Shown here: positions 46,809 through 60,494 of the stretch, piece by piece
Position numbering within the stretch: position 1 is the stretch's first letter
Layout: each line of letters begins with the position of its first letter
Assembly: GCA_003254905.1 (NCBI GenBank)
Contig: QANU01034095.1
Span: forward strand, 364,219 to 428,218
Source: Nissolia schottii
Lineage: Eukaryota > Streptophyta > Magnoliopsida > Fabales > Fabaceae
Length of the DNA stretch: 64,000 nt
Direction: 5' to 3'
Position numbers and translations under genes: made by a program
The notes under the pieces: model-generated
Told to the model about the DNA's origin: nothing
Database searches by the model: none
What the model saw: the letters and a program-made list of their open reading frames with translations, nothing else

Positions 46809-49800
46809 ATGTTTTGGCGCATGGCTGGATTGTCTACCGCGTCTCCTGTGAGTTCCGCACTCTCATTTCCTCGTTTTTCTTGGATTCTTTTTGTGTGTTG
46901 TTCTTCAAGCTGCGCTGGCACTGATTCAGTGATTCGTGTGTTATCGGTAATGGTGGTTTCGGTTGTTTTAATTGATGCGGTGCTTGGTCGGATTTGAATT
47001 TCCGTTTGGTTCTCGGGGAAAATGTGACGATTAGGACGGTGGTGTTTAATTTAGTATGCGGTGATCTAAGCGTCGTTTTCTCGATTGATTTAGATAAGTT
47101 TTTTGAATGATTGATTTGGATTCTGCTTCTGTTGCTATTCTGAGAATCTAAACTGATTGGAGCGTTGTGATGAGTTGCGGATGTTGAAATTTTCGTGTTG
47201 AATATTGTGCAGTGTTAAACGGAAGTGTGTTTTTGAATTTAGATATACTATTTCTGTATCGGATGTTTTAAGGGGTGCTTGAACATCCCTGGCTGATTGG
47301 ACGATGATGGATTTTGGTTTTTCGGCTGGTTTGTAGTTGCTGTCACATCTGAGTTTAGGGCTCTAGGAGAAGCTCTGTGCTCTGGAATTTTCGCAACTTA
47401 GATATGGCATTGAACTAATGGTAGTGTGAGGTTGTTGCTGGCTGAGATTTATTTTGAATTATTTCAGAAATGATACTTTAGATCAATGATGCAGATTTAG
47501 GAGTAAGAAAATGTTCATTGGGGCAATAGTGTACATGATCTATGTTGCTCATGGTTTTTGGTGGTGTAGAAATAAGATAAAAAAGAGGTGCTTCCATGTA
47601 TTGTTTATAACTTCGATTTTAGGGATAATCTATATCTTCTTTTGTGTCTTAGAATCTTATCACTAAGATTCCTTTTTGATCTTATTTCAAGTTCTGGGAG
47701 GAGATTTAGTTGTGGAATATTTCTTTCCTAGATGCTTTTCCTTGCATCTATCAGAAAATGGGCATGTCCTGTCACTTTGCAACATTTATTCTTGACACTT
47801 TTTAAAGGAATTAGTGGCAGCTGAGGTTTTGGCATTTCTCAGTCTACAGTTATATGTTATATTTGGTTATAGAGAAATGCCTACATTTTCAAGGTTGTTT
47901 GTTTGTTTATCCTTGTTTTTGGTGGAGTTGGATTTTTTTTTGTCTGCAGTTTGGTGGTATGGTCTTTGTTGCTTGAGAGGACTTTCTATGATGCAAAGAG
48001 TGATATTAGATGGTTTTGTTTTAGTCGCTTTGGCTCACAGTTCCTTTTTATTTCTAGTTAGGAGGATCTTTTATCCTGCACTAGATACTATGTACTCTAA
48101 ATATGTTACCTCGGGTTTTCTCAGAAGGTGTTAGTGTCACAACTCACAAGTACCTTAAGCATTTCTTACATTTTCTTTGATATTCCATATTGCATCTCTC
48201 TTCTTGGTGGTGTGGACTAATTTACAGCTATAAACTCGTTTAAATTTAGGTTGCATTTATTGGATTTAATTTCCATAATGAAATTTAGATAACTATTGGT
48301 GTAGTAAGTTTACTGTTTGTTTATGTATTGCATTGCAGGTGGAGACCATTTTGGATAAGGAGAACTTTACATTGGAAGAACTACTTGATGAGGATGAAAT
48401 TATACAAGAATGCAAAGCTCTTAATAGCCGCCTCATAAATTTGTAATGCTCTTATTTCTGATATGATGAATATCTTATTAGAATTTTTTTTTTGCTTTAC
48501 CTGTTCTGCAACATGTTTTACACGCTTTAATCCTAACTAATGTGGAAAAACTTATCCTGGAGATAAGACTCATTTATGTGCTTTTGTTTACAAATCAGGT
48601 GAGTTGAGGATGGGTGAAGAGTTGTCTCTTTTAGTGTAACACATACCGATGTAATAAAAAGGGGGTGTGATACTGCGTGAGGCTCCCACCATTTTTGCTT
48701 ATAATAATTGCAATTTATTGGTTTAAAGAAAAAAACAACGTTATCAGTAACAAAAGTTTGGAATTACACTTATCAACATGAGGCTCCCACCTTTTTATTT
48801 TAGCCCATACGAAATCAATTTTCTTTTTAGTTCCTCAATTTACCAATTACTTGCAATATTGGATCCATTTTTTCCCCCTATTAGACAGTGATGTATTATT
48901 GAAATTTTTTCCATCGATGAGTACCACATTACTAACCTTTTAATTTAAGTAAAGAGGGATGGGGGTTGCCTCTTTGGTGTTGCTCCCAGTTTGATTTTAT
49001 TTCCTAAAGGCGTAAATGAAATATGTAATTGTTCTGTAAAATACTGTATGGATGCTTAGGTGGGCACTTAATCTTTTTTCTTCCTCCCCAATTGAAGCAG
49101 ATACTTGGTGGAAAGTTTTAGTTTTTGAACTTTTTGTCTAGTAAGGTCTTCAATATCTTATTTCTGCTTTCGAAGATTTGAATTCGTTTAGCTTGGATGC
49201 TGGTAGTGTGGTTGTGTTTGGGATTAATTATTCTCTTATTGGTACTTAATATTATGTGACTGGCCAACTATACTAGTACTAGAACAAACAACAGCAAAGC
49301 CTTTTCCCTCTTGGTGGGGTTGGCTACATGGATTAAACAATGTCATTGTATTCTTTTGCAAATCATGTCGTTTGATATCTCATTTAAATCTTACTCCTTC
49401 TTAATGGTGCCGTCTGTAGTTTTTATTTGCCTTCCTCTACTTCTAATTATTAGGTTACACTTCATCTGATTGGCCAGCTATACTATTCTTTTAATTTCAT
49501 TTGGCACTTGACTTTTTTATGTTGTCCACTGCAGTTTGTCTGGAAAAGCACAGGTTGAACAATTGATACGATATATTGTTGAAGAAGCTCCTGAGGATAC
49601 TGAAAAGAAGCGAACTTTCAAGTAAGTTGCTCAGAGTGGGGATTGTTTTAAGTTCCTGTCTAGTAGATGTTTGCAGTGACACGTCGTTGCTATTATTCTG
49701 TAACAGGTTCCCTTTTATTGCTTGTGAGGTATTCACCTGCGAAGTTGATATCATACTCGCAACTCTTGTAGAGGATGAGGAAGTAAGACATCAGTACTTG

Positions 49801-52800
49801 TAAACCTTTTTTATACACTCTTTTTGTGAAGATCTGACTGCAATCTTTCTTGGCAGTTGATGAACATATTGTTCTCCTTCTTGGAGCCAGATCACTCCCA
49901 TGGTAACCTACTAGCAGGATATTTCAGCAAGGTACTGATTTAGTGAGTTTTGAAGTTTACTGCATGTTAGGTTACACTGTAGAAGTACTTTTGGTGTGGG
50001 AAAAATTGTGCTTGGCTAGAAGTAAGCCCTTTGTATCAGGAGTTAGTTAGCCAGAAATCTTGAACTGCAGTGATCTGCCGATTCAGGATCCTGTGGTTTT
50101 TGCTGGGTCGCATGGCTAGAAAAGTTGGGTGACCTGACAATGCACCGTTTTGACTTGTGCGTGACAAGAACAGAGCAAAGGATGAGGACAGCCCTGAATA
50201 TAATATAATGTTACACGGAGTTCGTATATAAACTGTCTATGATGTGTGGTTTAAAATTATTACATTTAAGATTTTGTTCATGATTTATAAACTGTACATC
50301 ATATTAATGATATATATTCAACTTATTTTGCATTTTCTCTGAACATTACAATTCAATATGATTTGTGATTCATGATTTGATAATTATTATTTTCTTTGTT
50401 TCCCTTTTTATTAAGTTGATTTTATTTTTTAAGTTGTGCTTATATTTATGAAGTTCTTATGCTGCTAGGTAGTTGTATGCCTGTTGTTACGCAAGACAGT
50501 TCCTTTCATGCAATATGTTCAAGTAAGTCCACTTTATCTTTCAAATTGTTTCATACAGAAACTTCTTTCTTATCACACTGTGTGGTAATCACATTGAACT
50601 ATAGAGTGCAAATGATTATTGCAGAACAGAACACATTTTCTTTTAAAATATTGCTCTAATAGTTGTTTCCTTATTGTGCTTTTTTGAGCATGTATTGTAT
50701 CCTGTAATGAATTGAGTATAACTATCTGACATTGATTTCAAAATTCAAAATGTTTAAGGCTGAACTTTTGCAATCCATGATGCGTGTTGTGCTCTCCTTC
50801 CATTTAGTTGCAATTATCAGTTGGCTGATATGATTTCCTTATGGCTATCCAGGCTCACCAGGAAATTGTGAAGAAACTAGTTGATTTAATTGGAATTACA
50901 TCTATCATGGAGGTTGGTTTATGGCAATGTATATTTCACGTTTTAAGTCATATACTCATTGGTTAAGCCTCTTCTGTTTTCTTTTTTTTTCTTTCTTCTT
51001 TTTGTAGTTGCACTTTTGGAATCTTTTGTTAGACTTGTAATTATTGCTGACATCAGGCATTAGAATTAATATTTTCAAACCTTAAGAAAATACTTTACTT
51101 TCTTTGGTAACTGAATTCCTGTTCCTTTTTGTATACTGTTGTTGTGTATGCAATTTGTAATAATGGTATTAATTTATTTTTTCTTTTCTAAAATCCAGGT
51201 TTTGATACGCTTGATTGGTGCTGACGAGCATATGTATGTAAATCATGTTGATGCAATGCAGTGGATTGAAGACAGTGATGTGCTTGAGATGATTGTTGAC
51301 AAGTTCAGTTCTTCAGTAAGTAGTATCAGTTTTCTAAAATCTCTTAAAATATGGAATTCTAATTGTATGATAATATTTGCATTCTTTTTTTTTCTTTTGA
51401 TAAAAATAATATTAATGAGGAGAAGGATACACCAAGATAGAAGGACAATAGATTATCCTTTATTCAAATGTTTATACTTTATGATAAAAAATAGTGAACC
51501 CTTTTTCGAGATTTATATTAAAAAAAAATTATTACGATATGGTGCAGTTGAACCATGTTTTTCTTCATTTGAGGTATATTTTTTGTGGTGAAATTTCTGT
51601 TTATATCAATTCTGTGGGAGTAGTGTTAATTCAATAAAAATGTTGAAAAAAGTCTGGTTGAAGTATTATTTATTATTTAAATTACATTGTTACAAATATT
51701 TAAAATATGCAAAGATCAGCAAAAGCTCCCACCTCAACTATACAAGCATGCATAAAAACTTTAGATTGATAGCAGTCTATCACTTGTAATAGAATCACAG
51801 CACGAATTCATGATATTACTAAATAGCCTCATACAGAGAACAGAGGGATTTTTTGTTAAAAATTGTTGTTTGAGTTTGGGGTTGTTCTTATTGATTTATT
51901 TCAGTGGTTTTAACAGAGAACTGAATTTTTTTTGTGGTGTTGTTTGCTTTTTGTGATGTATTTGGTTGGATGAGAAGCTCGTGTTAAGGATAGTTTGTTG
52001 TTTGTACAGCTGTTGTGAGGCAGGATTGTTTTTATGGCTTTTCTTATTTTTGTTGTTGCTCCCATGGTTTCTTACTGGCCATAGGATGAAGTATCTTTAT
52101 TGCACTGCTGATCATTTTCACTTGCTGTAGTGTTGTTTTATTGTCTATTGGAGGATATCTTATCTTTGTATTACTCATATTACTACTTTCCTCTAATAAT
52201 ATTTCTCCCTTACAACCCCCATTCACATGGTAGGTGGTTTTGATAGTCTCATGGTCAGGATGGATGAATGAATGGTGTAATTATAATGCATATTACCATA
52301 TTCTCTTTATTAAGAGAAGAGAAGGCCAGCAAACATGTTCACATTGACTGTTCATTCATATATTGTGGCTTTTACAGGATTCTCCAGAAGTGCATGCTAA
52401 TGCAGCAGAAACCCTGTGCGCTATTACACGATTTGCTCCAGCAGGGCTTTCTGCCAAAATCTCCAGCCCTAGGTAGACTTCTCTTATAAAATAAATGCTA
52501 TCAAGCATCAGTTTTTGGGACTTGATACATCCTTTTTTTCTTTGACTAATCTTATATTATTTTCTATTTGCAGCTTTATAGGAAGATTATTTCGGCATGC
52601 TCTGGAGGACTCTAGGCCAAAATCTGTTCTTGTTAACTCATTGTCCATATGCATATCTTTGTTAGATCCTAAGAAGATTACTTTTGGAGGCTTCAATATG
52701 TACAACCGCCAAATGACTAATGGGTCCACAGTAACTGCAAATCCTGAGACTGTTGAAGGCATGCTTGAAAGCCTAGGTGAGATTTCTTCCCATACAACCT

Positions 52801-55800
52801 GTTTTATCTATATTTCAAATGTGTCAGAAACTTTGATAACCTTATTAGTATTTTAATACAAGATCTCTGTATCGTGCTCTTAAATTGCTGCCATGTGCCA
52901 CCATTGCGGATAGTGCTGCAAATGTCAGGCAATCGACCATCAAAATGCCACTGGAAATGATAGGAACCCCAAGAAGATCACTAAAGTTTATGAGAGGAAA
53001 AAGTGGAATTTGGGCTTGGCCCATATTCATTGGGGAGGGAAACATAACTAATTTGGCTGAGCTGGAATAGGTGAGAGGAACAGAGATTTGGTGAGATTTT
53101 TGGAAAATATTTATATAGGGGAGTGAGGTAGAGCAGATCAGTGAGGAAAACCGTTAGTGGACACTAGGGTAGACTTGAGCCTCTTCAACGAATAAGGAGG
53201 GATTTTTCTTCATACTATTTCTCTGTATTTTCTTTTCATTCAAGCTTAATCTAATATCATGCTGATATGAGGTTCAGCAGTATATATTACAAATTTACAA
53301 GTGCATTTTCGAGTCATTTCTCTCTACCAGTTTCTACTTCTATCATTTCGTAATTTTATTGTGACTGTTTCTGCTGGAGAAAATAAGCACTGATCAGGCT
53401 CTTTCCTTCAGGTGATCTACTCAAGCTTTTAGATGTTTCTTCTGCTGAAAATCTCTTGCTAACTACTTTTGGAAAGTTACAACCGCCTCTTGGAAAACAT
53501 CGTTTGAAGGTAAAACTAATTATCTGGACTTATTTGCATTTGGCTGTTTGAGCTTGTTAGTAATTGGTAGCTGAGTTTTGATATCTTTATAATTGCAATT
53601 TTAAACCCTGAACCATGATTTTAGGAGATGTTAAGTTTCAGCTTTGCCTTGATATTAATGGAACACATTCTTTCAGATTGTTGAGTTTATATCAGTCTTA
53701 GTAACTGTTGGTAGCGAAGCTGCTGAGAAGAAATTGATTGATCTTGGAGCAGTACAAAGAATTATAGACTTGTTCTTTGAGTAAGTTTTTTAATTCTTTA
53801 TCTTGTGGTAGAGTCATCTGATTTCATTCCTAATGCACTGTTTCAATGTTGTAGGTACCCGTACAATAACTTTCTGCATCACCATGTAGAAAGTATTATA
53901 ATTTCTTGCTTGGAGAGCAAGAATTCTTCTCTTGTGGAACATCTTCTTCGTGATTGTGATTTCGCTGGGAAAATTATTCAAGCTGAAAAGCATTTCATAT
54001 TGGATGCTGACACAAACAAGGTGCACAAACATTTTCTCTATAATTTATGTTATCATGGATGAATTTTTTTTCTGAATTTTTTTTGATACTGTTGTATTTT
54101 AAGTCTGTTTTGGGATGGATCATATTTTAATGTTTCAATTTGTCTTTGCAAATTTTATGCAGCCAACAACACCTGCTGAGGGTAAATCACCACCTAGGAT
54201 AGGAAGCATAGGACACTTAACCCGCATATCTAACAAACTTGTCCAGCTGGGGAATAGCAACGGTGTGATTCAGGAACACCTGCAGGTCTGTTACTATCTA
54301 TCCCACAATTATTGTAGTAGGATTTTTTCGAGTGTAAACTTGTATGGCTATGCTGTTTGGTATCTTTCTTTTCCTAGTAAGTGGATGTCTTCTGTTTTTG
54401 CTTTTAATTGCACAAAATGGATTTTTAAAAACTCCACATAATCTTGAAGTCCTTTTCAAACTGTTTATATGACAGGGAAATAGTGAATGGACAGATTGGT
54501 ACATGAACATTCTTTCAAAGCGAAATGCTGTGGAAAATGTCTATCAGTGGTCGTGTGGGTATGTTTTATTTCTTAACTACCTCTCTCTTTCAATTCTATG
54601 GATGTGTTTGCACTGTGTGAAAGCTGTGAAATCAAATTTCCCATTCCTTCCGAATGATTGCTGTGTGCATTTTATAATTAGCTAGTTCTTGTTGAATTTT
54701 CTAACTCTGGCGCGGATGTTACTTTAAGGAATGTGCTAACATCTACTTAAATTTGTAAAATTGTAGTTATGCACTACATTGCCCACTGTTCTTTAAAAAG
54801 GTCTTTAATAACTATCCTTATGAGCACTTCCCGAACCATGAACTTAACATGATAGCACCTGATAACCTTATTATACTATGCCTTAACCTTCTCCAGTTAG
54901 CATAAAGGTTTCAGAGACCAGAATTTGCTGAACCAAGAGAACATTGAGCTCCAGAAAATATAAGTAAAATAGTGTTAGTAGTATAGTTAGTTGTTTAGTG
55001 ACTAGTAACTAGTTACATTGGGTTTGGGGGTTAGAGGGATTGGAGAGTATAAGTAAGGAGAGGACGGGATTAGTTAGCATGTCTAGTCATTTGTGAAGAA
55101 TAGTCATTTAGAGAGTAGTGTAGTTAGTTCTGTAATTCCCCAGGGTTCTTGACATGTTGTCTTGAATCCCCCAATCAATAATTATTCATTAGTTCTTCAA
55201 TATTCTTCTCTGATTACCAGGTTCCTAACAAATAGTGATGTGGTCGTGATGGGAATTTTTAAGGTAATGGTAGTAGACTTGAAGTCTAATTTTAAGGTAA
55301 TTCTAAGATAACTTTCAAGGCCTGCTTTGCATAGATACTGCCAGGTTATTTTTTTTGAAAAATCCAGGATTTATTTGATTGTGCTAGAACAATACTTAGT
55401 CACCTGCCGTCCCCCACATAAAAGAAAAAGAAAAAAAAAAATCTAACATGGATGTGCACTTTTTGTCAGCCTGGTCGACACTGTGGAGTTAGATGAGTTG
55501 TGTTGTACTGTTGTATACTTTCATATTTAAAATGCTTGCTTTAAGCTCAAAACATTGTGTGAAAACCTAAAGAGTGTGTTTGCAATCGTGTTTCTCTTGT
55601 CATTGAAAAATTCTAATTATTGTTTCGGTTATACTACTATGAGGAAGCTTTAGTATGGGCTCTAACTCTTAAATGGACAGCTTCAGTATAGGTCATAACA
55701 TGTTGTGAATGTTTCAATCTTCTGACAATTTTTAATTAATTGATTGTTGCAGGAGACCAACAGCGTTACATGACAGGAATAGGGATAGTGATGAGGATGA

Positions 55801-58113
55801 TTATCAGGATCGGGACTATGATGTTGCAGCCTTGGCAAATAATCTAAGTCAGGCTTTCCGTTATGGCATTTACAATAATGAAGACATTGAAGAGGTACAT
55901 TCCTTTTTTTTATGAAGGGGCACCTGTCAGTATGAAGCTTTACATGTTTTGTAGTGTCATTATTTTTTTATCAATCTGAACTTTGAATGGCAAAAAACAG
56001 AAACATGGGCATATTTTTATTGAGATCTGTTGAAGATTTAGTATCAACCTGAATTGGAATTTATTCTTGACGTGTTGTTATTGATGTTACCTTGCCTATA
56101 AAGTAGTTTTCTTCTAAGTAGCAGAAGTATGCTAAATGCCAGAAGAGATATATTGTGTGGTGTGTCTTAGTATCAGAAGATTTAACTGAAATGGATGGCT
56201 CAATTCAGGGTTCAATATGACCTAAAATAATAATATTTGAAATCTTTTCTGGTAGGTAGTAATAACCACCTACAGCTCTAGGAATTTTGGTTCTTACCTA
56301 ACGTAGATGATATCTGTTCTCAAATTCACCAGTAGCTGCTTATTATATGAAATTGCTGATGAGAATTGTCCAATGAAAGCCAACTTGTGCTTTCTGCACA
56401 TTTTACTTGGTTACCGTTTTTGTGGCGGTTGAGTGTTACTTTCTTCCTCTCCATAGATTCTGTATTGTATTATTGAAAGATAAATTCTTGATGGCTGATA
56501 CAGATGTTAGGTTAACTCTGATTACGGTCCTGTTTTATTTACTGTTGTTTTGATACTATTGTTTATCAAGTTTGTGTCTTCTGTAGAATGTAGAATGGTT
56601 AACTCCCATATATTTGCGTTTCAGGTTCATGGCTCTCTTGAACGAGATGATGAGGTATATTTTTATTTTCCACTCAACTGCAATCTAGTGTCTTGGAATT
56701 CGGGTGAAGTGAATTTTGTAATTAAATTTGTGGAAGTATAAGTTTTCTCGTGTGAAGAAATTTGAACGTGTCATGTTCAAATTTTGCCTCATTAGTGTAT
56801 CAGGTAGGTTACCTGTGCGTTTTGCATGCAATATATTAGCATAAATTTCTGATCTTCCAGTATCCATATCTTGTGATTTCAGCATAGATCTGACCTATTA
56901 GACGCTTATAAATTTATTGGCGATTATAGTAACTTCTCAACTGAGTTAGTGGAATTTAAACTTTATTTTTTCTCAGCAAACTGTCTTAGCTGAATACCTT
57001 TTCTAGTAAATCATTTTCTTTTAGTTTGCAGTCATTGCCTGAGGTAGCTACTGAAATTTTATAATGAATATCCTGAATTGGAAGGAAACTCTGAAGATGA
57101 CCTATTTCAAGTTTAAACCATCGATTATGGAAGTGGATAGAGTAGGAAATGAATGATAATACAATAAAATTAGTCTTTTGTTGGATGATGCTTTAGTCCA
57201 TGCCTACAGTCATAGGTGTGTAGTGCATATTCATATTCCGCTTCTGATATTTCTTCTGGACTTCGTTTGAAATTTGTTCCATGACCATAGTAAAGCATCT
57301 GATATGCACGATTATATGGCAGGATGTCTATTTTGATGATGAATCTGCAGAAGTTGTTATATCTTCTTTGCGGTTGGGAGATGACCATGAAAGGTAAAAG
57401 ATGTGCCTCTGCAGATCATTGATGTGTCAGTTTTCTGCTTGGAATTGAACTGTCATGCCTGGTGTCTGTTATAAAGTTGTTTTTGTTATTTTTTTATTCA
57501 ATGTATAACATATTTCCTTGGCACTTGTAGTGGGTCGCTCTTTACAAATTCAAACTGGTTTGCTTTTGACGAGGATAGAGATCAAGTAGTCAATGAACGC
57601 TCAACTGACTTGCTTGCTTCTCCCTCACCTAATGCTGAGGAGAGTGCTGTCAATGCCACCGGAGATGATAATGTTACTGCTGGTGAAGATGAGGACTTAG
57701 CTGACACTGCTACATCATCTCCTGAAGTAGTACCAAAAGTAGAACATGGTGGAACTGATAAACCAGTTGAGTGGGTTGAATGGAGGGAGTCTTCTGATGC
57801 TAGTGACCCTTCCGATCTTCCCAATGGAGAACATGAGACAGAATCAGTGAACAAAGGTCTTGACACAGTACAACCATCATCTCAGTCGTCCAGTGTTACA
57901 TTAACAAAGGATGAAGAGATGGGTGCTGAACCATCGGCATCTCTCGATGAGAGCCCTAGCACTGAAACCTGTGAGCCAACTCAAACAGAAAGTGAAAATC
58001 CAACTGAAACCTGTGCATCCACTTCTGCAGATGGGGCATTGGCTGATGGTGGAGAAGACAATAACCAGGATACATCAGAGGACAAAAAAGCAGTCGAAAA
58101 TACCAGTAGCTAA
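46809..58113 (+). CDS. SAPS-domain protein (SIT4 phosphatase-associated, PP6 regulatory subunit type), 19 exons
   Basis: Exons: 46809-46847, 48339-48442, 49535-49621, 49707-49782, 49857-49931, 50469-50522, 50853-50912, 51199-51315, 52378-52472, 52574-52776, 53412-53509, 53677-53780, 53855-54020, 54163-54285, 54476-54558, 55753-55894, 56625-56654, 57323-57393, 57531-58113. All borders are GT-AG and in phase, giving 769 residues. The protein opens MFWRMAGLS and follows the plant SIT4-associated family through LDKENFTLEELLDED, KFPFIACEVFTCE, LLAGYFSK, ANAAETLCAITR, QPPLGKHRLK and NNLSQAFRYGIY. The SAPS region is an ARM-like helical repeat fold. The family binds Sit4/PP6-type phosphatase catalytic subunits. 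The last exon is a long acidic, Ser/Thr-rich disordered tail. The leader (from about 46610) is CT-rich. Intron 1 is 1.5 kb and intron 15 holds a solo LTR. Confidence 0.95.
52860..53290. other. Unexplained insert-like sequence in SAPS intron 10
   Basis: This part of intron 10 is less AT-rich than the other introns and holds a frame on each strand (52885-53070 plus; 52845-53045 minus). It also holds a TATA-like ATATTTATATAGGGG near 53109. I could not find terminal repeats or a target duplication, nor recognise the peptide. It may be part of an LTR. Confidence 0.3.
54973..55230. mobile_element. Solo LTR in SAPS intron 15
   Basis: A 258-bp block begins TGTTAG and ends CTAACA, a perfect 6-bp terminal inverted repeat. 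It is flanked by the 5-bp duplication AATAG (54968-54972 and 55231-55235). It contains no coding sequence, no PBS and no second LTR. It lies inside the 1194-bp intron 15 of the SAPS gene, well away from both splice sites. Confidence 0.9.
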
Positions 58114-58780
58114 TGTAAACTCCTGTGAATTGGCTAGGGTGGGCTAACTATGCAACATGAACCAGGTGGGAAGATACATTCTGGAGTTTGGCTGGGCAGA
58201 GTATTTAGGATCTCTGCACGCAGTTTTTATTTTCAATAGGAATCTTGATTTTTTATTCCCACCTACTTCTGAAGCTAGAGAGATTCAGTGTTTAATGAGT
58301 ATATATGCTCATGCTGTTAGGTGCTACTAAATTTTTTCACCTGTTGATATCATTTTTTCGCTCGTCCAATCTGGTGCTACTGAATTTTCACCTGTTTCAT
58401 GTTAACTGTTCATATTAAATACTTCTCTTCGTTCCCAGTGTTTAGGCATGAAAATGAGTTCCTGGCCTGACTTGTTCATTCTCTCAATGTAACCGTATAT
58501 GATTTTTTATAGGAAGGAAGTTCCTTAACTGGTTACCTCAAGCTCGGGTCACTTGGATCTTTACCATGGTGAAGCTTGATGTGATTTGCGGATATGGATT
58601 TGCACTTCAAAAAGCATGCTGAAAAATGGGGAGGGAACAAAATGAAGTGATGGGGATGTATTGTAACCGAGTTCTCGAAAGTAATAAGATCTGTTACAAT
58701 TGTTATATACTTTGACCTTGGGATTATGAAACTTGTACTGATTTCAATTATATTGTATAATTTTCTTCCAAATCAATTGA
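58114..58780 (+). other. 3' untranslated region of the SAPS gene
   Basis: Sequence after the TAA stop is T-rich and lacks other genes. Polyadenylation may fall near 58740-58775, where TTCAATTATATTGTATAA-type signals occur. The end is inferred. Confidence 0.45.
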
Positions 58781-58989
58781 GCAGGCTATTCGGGGTTACG
58801 CATTGGTAATGTATGTAGTCGGGAAGTTAAAATTTAATTATTTCACAATTTAGATTGTAATCCATCCAACGTTCTTAACAGAAGGTAAGTTGTGAAAGCT
58901 TGATAACTCAAGTCTTGCAACTAGATTAAACTCCAATTGTAGGTTTGTACATTGAAGTTGATTTAACGGCGATGCTAAGATGCATTAAC

Positions 58990-59834
58990 AAGTAATGGTG
59001 AATCATACACCATGGTATTTTGAGCTATCCAATTTGAGACCACCCAATTATTCATGGTTAAAATTAAAATGGTTCATAGATGCAAAATAAATTAGTGGTA
59101 CACTTTAAAAGCTCTCTTAAATTACCATATTCCACCCCTTGCTTCTTTCATTGTCCCTCCCTTGCACCACCGCAGGCTCGTCTCTCAGTGCCACTTCTGC
59201 TCCCTCTGCCGCTTTTCCTCCTCTCTCAAATGGGTGTCTTGGTTTTAGCATTGTTAATTCCTGTATATTGCTAGTATGGGGCTTTGGGAATTCGAATGTA
59301 ATTTAGATGTCAAAGGTCTAAACTCCCACCCCCCACCCCCACATATTTTAGTATTCTCTTTGATTTTCACATGATTTTTTCTTTTTTCTTATGTTTGTTA
59401 TATGGAATAAAGCTTGAATTCTTTTGCTCTTATTTTTCAAATGGGATTTTAAAGGGACTTCATTACAAATTAGGTGTGCTGTCAAATATATGCAGCTATC
59501 AAGAAGCAATGGCAACATCCACTCAGCCACCTTGCCAGCCGCCACAAGCGCCTCCCTATCTCCCCCTGCCTCCTCCTTGGCCCTTTCAGATCTACCACCA
59601 AGGCAGATCTAAACTCATCCGAATGGCAGGTTTGCAGTGACAATGGCTCTGGGAGGGAAACAGTGGCGGTGGTGCAAGGGATAGGAAATGATACTTTAGG
59701 AGAGCTCTTAGAATGTACCATTAATCTATGTTGTATCTATGAACCATTTTTATTTTAACCATTAATAGTTAGATGCACTAATGGTCTAAAATTATATGGC
59801 TTAACTTATCCTAATGCATGATTCACCTTTACTT
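58990..59834. mobile_element. MULE-like element with long terminal inverted repeats
   Basis: The left end AAGTAATGGTGAATCAT (58990-59006) and the inverse of the right end AAGTAAAGGTGAATCAT differ at one base. The inverted repeat continues irregularly for about 170 bases per side: AAAATGGTTCATAGAT near 59066 pairs with ATCTATGAACCATTTTT near 59735; GCACCACCGC near 59163 pairs with GCGGTGGTGC near 59665. The interior (59180-59650) is GC-richer, with a T-rich centre. No transposase is seen and the target duplication is unclear. Long inverted repeats with unrelated interior sequence suggest a MULE, possibly one that captured host DNA. Confidence 0.75.
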
Positions 59835-60494
59835 ACTCTGAATGCTAAACATTGCCTGATTTAAATGACAAATAGTAAAAAAAAAAAAAAATTTTGGTAA
59901 TGGAAGAGTCAATTTAAGTGAAGAGTCAATTTAAGTGGTATATAGAAAATTACTAGCGAAATATCTTTTTTTCATCCTGCGAATTATCCAATTGTTTCAA
60001 AGTCAAATGATAATCAAGTACAACCGGTAATCCCCTTGACATAACAGATGAACATCATAATTTGCTTTCATTAGGACTAAATTACTGTTAAATGAAAAAA
60101 AAAGAACATTGGCTGAAGATCCACATCAAGCAAGATCGTGCCAATAGTTAAAATCATTTTCACTAATCACTAATATTATTACGGGAGAATATTTTACTAC
60201 CTAAAATTAACGAAACTCAGCTCAGGTATTGTTGCAGGAGAGTTTCCACATGGCTCCATTACGCACGTTTCATGGCCTTTCTTTCAATGTAGAAATCACA
60301 TTTAAGGAATTCAAAAATTTTATGCAAAAGAGCAGTAAAACTAACATAAGATAGCTATTTAAGCTCAATGTAAATGTAATCAATACATAAAAAAATTGAG
60401 ATAACCGACACACATCTTTAAGCTCAATGTTGAATTTCGTATTTTAGTCAAAATTGAGGTGGTAGTGGTACACAATACTCGTTGCCTCTTCTCC

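Noticed and set aside
51139-51591. 150-codon open frame in the SAPS region
   Set aside because: Its middle is SAPS exon 8 (51199-51315); the flanks are intron sequence read through.
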